This document shows positions 55,909 to 64,000 of a stretch of DNA of 64,000 bases, in pieces; positions within the stretch are counted from its first letter, which is position 1, and every line of letters starts with the position of its first letter. The DNA comes from Agaribacterium haliotis. Its GTDB lineage: Bacteria > Pseudomonadota > Gammaproteobacteria > Pseudomonadales > Cellvibrionaceae. Position numbers and translations under genes: made by a program. The stretch is from positions 1 through 64,000 of the forward strand of contig NZ_NKQJ01000010.1 of NCBI RefSeq assembly GCF_002312815.1, in the 5' to 3' direction. The notes beneath the pieces were generated by a model, which saw only the letters and a program-made list of their open reading frames with translations, was not told the DNA's origin and did no database searches.

Positions 55909-57930
55909 TCACGCCAACAAGGTATTAAATACCCGTATCAGCTCTGACAATTGCAACGGTTTGGTCAGATAGTGTAAAAATCCAGCCTCGCGCCCTTTTT
56001 GCACATCGTGCTCCATCGCATTGGCCGACAGTGCGATCACCGGAATGTTTGAAGTGACATCGTCGCGTTTCATTATGTCGAGGGTTTCGAAGCCGCTCAT
56101 GCCCGGCAAATTAATATCCATAATAATTAAGTCTGGCACGCTGGTACGCGCCTCAAACAGGCCACTAAAGCCATCCGGCACAACCGTCAGTTCAATCTGC
56201 GGGTAGTGTTTTAAAATACGCTGCATCAAACGCTGATTGGGTGTGCTGTCTTCAACGTAGAGCACTCGCCTAGTGCCCTCAAAATTAAGTTTAAACGCGC
56301 TGTCGCCACTGGGCTCGTCGTCGCCTTGCTCGTCGCCTTGCTCATCGTGTTCAGGCTTTTTAAGCGGCAGCTGAAACCAAAACGTCGAGCCTTCACCCTC
56401 CACCGAATTAAAACCAATGACGCCGCCCATTTGCTCAATCAGACTTTTGGAAATCACCAGGCCAACACCGGTGCCCTCGATACTCGAGTTGTCGGCACCG
56501 AGGCGATTAAAGGGCTGAAACAACTGGCTGTGTAGTTCATCGGCGATGCCTTTGCCGGTATCAACCACCCGAAACTGCATCAGCTGAGAAGCAATAATGC
56601 GGGTGCTGACCCTGACCTTGCCGCCGTGGCGGTTGTATTTAACGGCGTTGCTGAGCAAATTCAACAGCACTTGATTTAAACGCCGCCTGTCGGTCCAGAC
56701 CTTGGGTTCATCGACGGCGGCATCTTTGACTTCAATGCTGATACGGCGCGCATCGGCCTGGTTTTGCACCAGCGCCACACAGTCGCGAATGGCGCGCTGG
56801 GCATCGACACTCTCCTGACAGATTTGCATGCGCCCACTTTCAATGCGCGCCAAATCCAGTACTTCGCCAACCAGGCTCAGCAGGTGCTCGCCGGCGCGCT
56901 TGATCTCGTCGAGGTTGTCGCGCTGATCGGCGGTCAAATTGGTATCGAGCTCAAACAATTGAGTAAAGCCGAGAATAGCATTGAGCGGAGTGCGCAACTC
57001 GTGGCTCATGCTCGACAGGAACTCACTCTTGGCCATATTGGCGCGCTCGGCGGCGTCCTTGGCTTTGATCACCCGCTCTTCGGCCTGCTTGAGCTCGGTA
57101 ATATCCATATTGGTGCCACTCATGCGCCACGGCCGCCCCGCTTCGTCGTAGTGCATCTGCCCGCGCGCGCGTATCCAGCGCCACTGCTCGTCCGCCCCGA
57201 GGATGCGATATTTCACATCAAAGGCGTTCTTTTTCATAAAGTGGTCATTGAGGGTTTTATCAAACAGCTCAAGATCATCCGGGTGGATGCGTTCGCGCCA
57301 GACCTCGAGCCGGTCACCACCGGGGTTGAGCTTGTCATCGCCGTCGACAAAACCGAGCTGCTCCCAACAGCGTGAACTGAAATGAAAACCACCGTGGTCG
57401 GCCGTCCACTCCCAGACACCGTCATTGGACGCTTTGAGAATACGCGAATAGCGCCCTTCGGAAACAATCAGCGCCTCTTCTACCTCTTTTTGTCGGCTGA
57501 TATCAAAAATCAAACCCGAGGTGTACGTCACCCGCCCTTCGAGGTTGCGAATTGCATCGCAGCGCACTTCGGCCCATATAAACCGGCCGGCTTTATCGCG
57601 TATACGAAAAACCGCCTCACCGGGGCCGTGGTCTTTAATATGGCGCATAATGGTACTGCGCAGGCGCTCTCTATCTTCGACATGGACAAAATCCATAAAA
57701 GTATTGGCGTCGGAGATAAGGCGCATATCTTTTTCTGAATAGCCAAGATAAGTCCAAAAACCGCCATCCCAGAACAGCGATTTGTTCTCGACGTCCCAGT
57801 CGAGAAAACCATAGGCGTGAGAGCCCTTAAAAATACGATCGTAACGCTCAACATCTTTGAGCAGGCGGCGGTAATTGCGCACCGACAATTGCGAGCGCCG
57901 GCGGCGGCGCATACGAGCAAGCAAACCCAT
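55909..57930 (-). CDS. Soluble hybrid histidine kinase: PAS-PAS-HisKA-HATPase-REC
   Basis: 673 residues from the ATG at 57928-57930; an in-frame GTG/ATG further upstream would overlap a plus-strand small ORF and add unlikely Cys-rich sequence. Arginine-rich start (ARMRRRRRSQ), PAS/PAC 1 (about 25-150), PAS/PAC 2 (about 160-285), HisKA with the phospho-His in FLSSMSHELRTPLNAIL (about 313), ATPase motifs NLLSNAVKYN, DTGKGIAD and GTGVGLVIS, then a receiver (about 545-673) with phospho-Asp in IIMDINLPGMSG. There is no membrane helix, so it senses an internal cue. No response-regulator partner is adjacent; its own receiver may pass the phosphate to an unlinked Hpt protein. Confidence 0.92.
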   Translation of the reverse strand: MGLLARMRRRRRSQLSVRNYRRLLKDVERYDRIFKGSHAYGFLDWDVENKSLFWDGGFWTYLGYSEKDMRLISDANTFMDFVHVEDRERLRSTIMRHIKDHGPGEAVFRIRDKAGRFIWAEVRCDAIRNLEGRVTYTSGLIFDISRQKEVEEALIVSEGRYSRILKASNDGVWEWTADHGGFHFSSRCWEQLGFVDGDDKLNPGGDRLEVWRERIHPDDLELFDKTLNDHFMKKNAFDVKYRILGADEQWRWIRARGQMHYDEAGRPWRMSGTNMDITELKQAEERVIKAKDAAERANMAKSEFLSSMSHELRTPLNAILGFTQLFELDTNLTADQRDNLDEIKRAGEHLLSLVGEVLDLARIESGRMQICQESVDAQRAIRDCVALVQNQADARRISIEVKDAAVDEPKVWTDRRRLNQVLLNLLSNAVKYNRHGGKVRVSTRIIASQLMQFRVVDTGKGIADELHSQLFQPFNRLGADNSSIEGTGVGLVISKSLIEQMGGVIGFNSVEGEGSTFWFQLPLKKPEHDEQGDEQGDDEPSGDSAFKLNFEGTRRVLYVEDSTPNQRLMQRILKHYPQIELTVVPDGFSGLFEARTSVPDLIIMDINLPGMSGFETLDIMKRDDVTSNIPVIALSANAMEHDVQKGREAGFLHYLTKPLQLSELIRVFNTLLA

Positions 57931-58036
57931 TGTTGTTGTTCTTGGCCAGTTTTTATCGAAGCAAGCACAATATCTGATTACCTCCTGGCTTGGAAGCGCT
58001 ATACTGAACTCATCGCCCAGCGCAAGAGACCTAAGC

Positions 58037-58189
58037 ATGCCTATCCAACAACTAGCAGCGTGGATACACTCCGGGATGGCCGAGTTGAGCAATATTATGG
58101 ATGCTCTTTTTAACACCAAACAAGCCGCCGAAGCGCGCGTATATATCCCGGTAGAAGAGTATCGCCCCCGCCGCCGCGAGCACCGTTAA
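58037..58189 (+). CDS. Possible 50-residue protein
   Basis: ATG at 58037 to TAA at 58189, encoding MPIQQLAAWIHSGMAELSNI and ending VYIPVEEYRPRRREHR. It is divergent from the hybrid kinase and is followed after 65 nt by a strong bidirectional terminator, which suggests a real transcript. A -10-like TATACT is at 58000-58005. Composition (mixed helix, basic tail) is plausible. No family is recognised. Confidence 0.45.
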   Translation: MPIQQLAAWIHSGMAELSNIMDALFNTKQAAEARVYIPVEEYRPRRREHR

Positions 58190-58254
58190 GCCGCTGCCAT
58201 AGCGCTTTATGAACGCAGCCAGGCAAACATAAACCCAGCGGCGCTCGCGCCCAC

Positions 58255-58293
58255 AAAAAAGCCCCCGCAGCACAAAGCTTTGGGGGCTTTTTT
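58255..58293. terminator. Strong bidirectional terminator
   Basis: AAAAAAGCCCCC at 58255-58266 and its exact complement at 58282-58293. Because both ends are A/T runs, it works in both directions: for the secF trailer (minus strand, 94 nt after the stop) and for the small plus-strand ORF. Confidence 0.9.
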
Positions 58294-58386
58294 ATAAGCT
58301 TATCGAACACTCGCCTGTGTTTTCCCGTATTACCTTAATTTGTGCAGCCGCCCACTGCAAACGTGGCGGCGGCGCAAACTAAGCAA

Positions 58387-59310
58387 TTACGGCAGCTCTT
58401 CTAACTCTTCGCCTTCTTTCTCAACCTGAGGTGGCAACAGGTCTTCGCGGCTAATCTTCATCGCCAGCAACACGTTGGCCGCCACATAGATAGATGAATA
58501 CGTACCGATGACCACACCGACGATCAAAGCCAGGGCAAAGTTGTGAATCATCTCGCCGCCAACAAAAAACAGGGCCAGCAATACCAGCAGCGTTGTCAGA
58601 GAGGTAATCAAGGTGCGCTCAAGTGTTTGGGTCAGGCTCAAGTCGATGACTTCGCGCGGCGTTTTATTGCGCACAATTCGGAAGTTCTCACGAATGCGGT
58701 CGGCAACAACGATGGTATCGTTGAGTGAATAACCAATTACCGCCAGGACCGCCGCCAACACGGTCAAGTCAAAGTCGAGCTGAAAGATCGAAAACACGCC
58801 GAGCACAATAATCACATCGTGAATCAAAGCCGCCACAGCGCCAACTGAGAACTTAAACTGGAAGCGCAGCGCAACATAGGCCATCACCACCGCCAGCGAG
58901 AACAGCAGGCCAAGGCCGCCATCGTTGGTTAGCTCTTCGCCGATCTGCGGGCCGACATAGGAAATACGCAGCAGCTCCACAGGCTCGGTGCTGTTGGCGA
59001 TAAACGCCTCAGCCACTTCACCGCCTTTTTGTGGGTCATCGGTCTGGAAACGAATTTGCACATCGCGGTCAGAACCAAAATAAATCACCGACGCACCGGG
59101 ATAACCCTGCTCGGCAATTTCCGAGCGGATCTGATTTAAATCCGCGGTTTTTTCATACTTTAATTCAACCAGGGCCCCGCCGGTAAAATCGAGGCCTAAG
59201 CTCATACCGTTGACAAAAAAGCTGCCAATCGAGGCGAGAATCAATACAACCGAAAACGCCGCCGCCAGGTAGCGCTGCTTCATAAAGCCAATAATTTTTG
59301 CTTCACTCAT
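58387..59310 (-). CDS. secF: SecF, protein-export membrane subunit
   Basis: 307 residues. Six helices expected; landmarks are NGMSLGLDFTGGALVELKY (after helix 1), GEELTNDGGLGLLFSLAVVMAYVALRFQFKFSVGAVAALIHDVIIVLG and GYSLNDTIVVADRIRENF. With SecD it uses proton flow to finish export of proteins from the Sec channel. It begins 14 nt after secD and is followed by a strong terminator. Confidence 0.97.
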   Translation of the reverse strand: MSEAKIIGFMKQRYLAAAFSVVLILASIGSFFVNGMSLGLDFTGGALVELKYEKTADLNQIRSEIAEQGYPGASVIYFGSDRDVQIRFQTDDPQKGGEVAEAFIANSTEPVELLRISYVGPQIGEELTNDGGLGLLFSLAVVMAYVALRFQFKFSVGAVAALIHDVIIVLGVFSIFQLDFDLTVLAAVLAVIGYSLNDTIVVADRIRENFRIVRNKTPREVIDLSLTQTLERTLITSLTTLLVLLALFFVGGEMIHNFALALIVGVVIGTYSSIYVAANVLLAMKISREDLLPPQVEKEGEELEELP

Positions 59311-59324
59311 CTTAGTGCCCTACC

Positions 59325-61190
59325 TTAAATCCAGAGTTTCTTCAGCTGACGGCCACCAAAACTGAGGTTGACCAGTGCGCGTGTGCCCATGATTGCAGTA
59401 AACATGGAAGTCATAATGCCGACACTCAAGGTCACCGCAAAACCTTTAACCGGGCCGGAGCCGATGGCATAAAGAATAACGGCAACAATTAATGTGGTCA
59501 GGTTGGCATCGAGAATGGTGACAAAGGCGCGGTCGTAACCCGATTTGATGGCGCTTTGTATCGGCATGCCGTTTTTAAGCTCCTCGCGTATACGCGAGAA
59601 AATAAGCACATTAGCATCCACCGCCATACCGACCGTCAGTACAATACCCGCGATGCCGGGCAAAGTTAGCGTTGCGCCGAGCATCGACATCACCGCAACA
59701 ATTAAAATCAAGTTGCCGGCCAGTGCAACGTTGGCAAAAATACCAAAAACTTTGTAATAGACCAGCATAAAAATAAGTACCAAAGCCAGGCCGATCTGTA
59801 CCGACTTCACACCCAAAGCAATGTTCTCGGCACCGAGCGATGGGCCAATTGTGCGCTCTTCAACATAAGTCATCGGCGCGGCAAGCGCACCTGCGCGCAG
59901 CAGCAAAGCCAACTCCGAGGCTTCCTGCGGGCTGTCGAGGCCGGTAATCACAAAGTTTTTGCCAAGCGCGGCCTGAATGGTTGCCAGAGAAATCACCTCT
60001 TTTTCAGCGACCATGTCGACTTTGGTGATGTCATTGCCCTCGGCATCTTTAATAATGCGCGTAACCGGCTTGTATTCAATAAACAATACCCCCATGCGCC
60101 GGCCGATATTGCTGCGCGTACCGCGACTCATTTGGGTTGCGCCATCGCCGTCGAGGGTAATGCTCACCTGCGGTGAGGACGTTTGCGGGTCGAAGGTCGC
60201 CGACGCGCTCATAACGTTTTTACCGTACACCAATACCTGGCGCTCTAACTCGGCGCCGCCAAAATAGGCTTGATCGCGCTCGTTGCGAAACGGAAACTTC
60301 TCTTTCTGACTTAAGCGCGCACCCTTGCCCGCCTCGAGGCGGAATTCGAGGTTGGCTGTTTTACCGAGGATTTTTTTCGCATCCGAGGCATCTTGAATAC
60401 CGGGCAATTGCACAACAATACGGTTGCGCCCCTGGCGCTGCACCAAAGGCTCGGCCACACCAATTTCATTGACGCGATTGCGCAGTGTCGTTAAGTTCTG
60501 ATTGACCGCGTAATCTTCTTTTTCGCGGATAAACTGCTCACTGAGTGTCGCTTTAATACCAAAAACGCCATTCTCATCAAAGCGCTCAAGCAAGACCTCA
60601 GTCATCTCTTTGCGCATCAAACTGTAAACCGTCTCGCGCAGATCTTCATTTTTTGCCGTCACACGCATGCCGTCAGCACCGGCGCGCACCGTGACCCCGC
60701 GCAGATTATTCTTGCGAATCTCGCGCTTTAACTGCTGCTCAAGGCTGTCGATGGTATCTTTTAATACCTTCGGCGTATCAACCTCCATCAAAAAGTGCAC
60801 ACCGCCGGCCAAATCGAGGCCGAGGCTCATCGGCGTAGCACCCATATTCTGCAACCACTCAGGCGTTGTCGCAGCCAAATTCACCGCCACCACATAGTTC
60901 TCACCCAGTGCCGCTTCGACCTCGCGACGCGCGCGCATTTGATCGTCCTGATTTTTCAGGCGCACCAGTATGTTTTTTTCACTCAGCTCTTCACCAAAGT
61001 GTTCGATACCAAGCTCATCGAGGCGCTTGGATACCGTATCAAGCGTCGCTTGGGTGGGTGCAAAACTTGCTGAAGAACCAGAAACCTGGATGGCCGGGTC
61101 CGGGGCGTAAATGTTCGGCAGGGAATACACCACACCGAGGCTGACGATAAGCAGTATCAGCAGATACTTCCATATTGGAAATTTGTTCAT
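59325..61190 (-). CDS. secD: SecD, protein-export membrane subunit
   Basis: 621 residues, standard length. First helix KYLLILLIVSLGVVYSLPNIY; first periplasmic part with SLGLDLAGGVHFLMEVD; then VNEIGVAEPLVQRQGRNRIVVQLPGIQDA; five C-terminal helices starting about 450, with GMAVDANVLIFSRIREE including the conserved Asp of the proton path. It pairs with SecF just downstream. The usual upstream neighbour yajC is absent; a 426-nt non-coding interval stands there. Confidence 0.97.
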   Translation of the reverse strand: MNKFPIWKYLLILLIVSLGVVYSLPNIYAPDPAIQVSGSSASFAPTQATLDTVSKRLDELGIEHFGEELSEKNILVRLKNQDDQMRARREVEAALGENYVVAVNLAATTPEWLQNMGATPMSLGLDLAGGVHFLMEVDTPKVLKDTIDSLEQQLKREIRKNNLRGVTVRAGADGMRVTAKNEDLRETVYSLMRKEMTEVLLERFDENGVFGIKATLSEQFIREKEDYAVNQNLTTLRNRVNEIGVAEPLVQRQGRNRIVVQLPGIQDASDAKKILGKTANLEFRLEAGKGARLSQKEKFPFRNERDQAYFGGAELERQVLVYGKNVMSASATFDPQTSSPQVSITLDGDGATQMSRGTRSNIGRRMGVLFIEYKPVTRIIKDAEGNDITKVDMVAEKEVISLATIQAALGKNFVITGLDSPQEASELALLLRAGALAAPMTYVEERTIGPSLGAENIALGVKSVQIGLALVLIFMLVYYKVFGIFANVALAGNLILIVAVMSMLGATLTLPGIAGIVLTVGMAVDANVLIFSRIREELKNGMPIQSAIKSGYDRAFVTILDANLTTLIVAVILYAIGSGPVKGFAVTLSVGIMTSMFTAIMGTRALVNLSFGGRQLKKLWI

Positions 61191-61616
61191 TTTTTAATCC
61201 AGCACTGGGGCTTGTTTTAATTTCGCTCAGTCTGCGCCAGTGGCGCGCACAACGAGGTCGGCGATTATAGCGGCTTTTGCCGTCTTGTTTATATGAAGCT
61301 GCACAACAATGGCGAAGGCTTTGATCGAAATGGGGATGATCTGGAAGTAATCAAGGGCCTGCAACCTTTGCCCTTGCTAGATTTGGAGAAAGTATTAAGG
61401 CGCTTTAGGTGAATGGAGGGCGGGCATTTGGAAGGGTCTTGGCAGGCACTTGGTGAAGCCTATCTAGACCGTCGGCAGCAGGGAGCTGCCGCCGAGCCCC
61501 CACGGATGGGTTCACGGCGTGCCTAGATAGGTTTTGCCAAGCGCCGACTGGCACAATCAAAAGCAGCAGTCTAAAAGCAACAATCTAAAAATCACCGTCA
61601 CACTATTCGCAAGCGC
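61191..61616. other. Interval between secD and tgt, lacking yajC
   Basis: In most gammaproteobacteria yajC (about 110 residues) lies here between tgt and secD. No frame of that size or sequence is present. A 39-residue frame at 61293-61412 on the plus strand (MKLHNNGEGFDRNGDDLEVI...) has no recognised match and may be chance. The 93-bp inverted-repeat element at 61449-61541 occupies the right part. Confidence 0.75.
61449..61541. mobile_element. 93-bp element with imperfect terminal inverted repeats (MITE/REP-like)
   Basis: Left end CTTGGTGAAGCCTATCTAG (61449-61467) and right end CTAGATAGGTTTTGCCAAG (61523-61541) are complementary at 16 of 19 positions. The inside contains GGCAGCAGGGAGCTGCCG, itself a hairpin, followed by CGAGCCCCCACGGATGGGTT and CACGGCGTG. 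I recall similar GAGCCCCCAxGGATGGGTT-type intergenic repeats in marine gammaproteobacteria, but cannot confirm copies here. No coding capacity. Confidence 0.65.
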
Positions 61617-63814
<2,198 letters not shown>

Positions 63815-64000
63815 AGCTTTACCACAGAATTAGGGGCGGCAAGGGTAAAACAAAGCCGCCGTTTTTTCCACCAGAGCCGCGCTGAAAGCCGCAGCCAGAG
63901 CCTTTGCAAGCTTTCAGCAACGCCAGGCCAAACAGCGATTCGCCAGACCAAAGCTCGATCGGTATTTTTACAAAGTCTTGTGCATAACAAAGTTGCGAAG
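63815..64000. promoter_or_regulatory. Upstream region of queA with a hairpin
   Basis: GGCGGC at 63835-63840 and GCCGCC at 63855-63860 form a stem with a 14-nt loop, followed on the plus strand by GTTTTTT. On the plus strand this reads as a terminator-like hairpin facing away from queA; on the minus strand it lies in the queA leader about 20-45 nt before the start. No supported gene in this edge stretch; the antisense-like open frame here is unconvincing. Confidence 0.4.

Noticed and set aside
57931-58119. Longer N-terminus for the hybrid kinase
   Set aside because: The extra 63 residues are Cys-rich and unlike the domain, and overlap the plausible divergent small ORF and its promoter.

Overview
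The window looks like chromosome of a marine, polysaccharide-degrading gammaproteobacterium, most plausibly of the Cellvibrionaceae (Saccharophagus/Teredinibacter/Agarilytica type). The evidence is a secreted GH86-type agarase with CBM6-like modules joined by Ser/Pro linkers, similar Pro/Ser linkers on a cytochrome lipoprotein, and a partly preserved iscR-trmJ / suhB-secF-secD-tgt-queA gene order that is classical for gammaproteobacteria. The genus call is inference. I see no rRNA, tRNA, CRISPR array, integrase or transposase.

Layout. 0-5 kb: a cut SMR-type transporter, an orphan ABC sugar-binding protein, a DUF4250 protein with an SDR enzyme, and purEK. 5-10 kb: a cyanide-insensitive bd-type oxidase operon (GbsR/MarR regulator-cioA-cioB) behind an FNR/ANR-like box, then a periplasmic binding-like protein and a lone type IV pilin-like protein. 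10-15 kb: a three-haem-motif DUF1592 lipoprotein carrying a malectin-like domain, paired with a Tat-exported DUF1552 protein. 15-21 kb: an ABM monooxygenase, a serine hydrolase, and a tight operon of phosphate-selective-type porin, DUF3616 protein and chemoreceptor. 21-30 kb: a small Cys-containing lipoprotein, a glycosyltransferase-like protein, a 1399-residue membrane protein that looks internally duplicated, and an S9 peptidase.

30-34 kb holds the most unusual block: on the minus strand, bactofilin, then a MotA/ExbB-type channel with a long cytoplasmic tail, a MotB/OmpA-type partner, and an unrecognised 14-cysteine protein. The motor pair resembles ZorA/ZorB of Zorya anti-phage systems, but no known Zorya effector is present. 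34-43.5 kb: a GST and a complete hybrid Fe-S operon (iscR-iscS-sufB-sufC-sufD-sufS-sufA-sufT-sufE-DUF2788), preceded by two type-1 IscR boxes overlapping a good promoter.

43.5-64 kb: trmJ and suhB, normally divergent neighbours, are separated by an RND efflux pair and the agarase. suhB and secF are separated by a DUF6326-like/SDR pair, an orphan hybrid histidine kinase and a small ORF. secD and tgt flank a 426-nt gap that lacks yajC and contains a 93-bp element with inverted-repeat ends. The window ends at queA.
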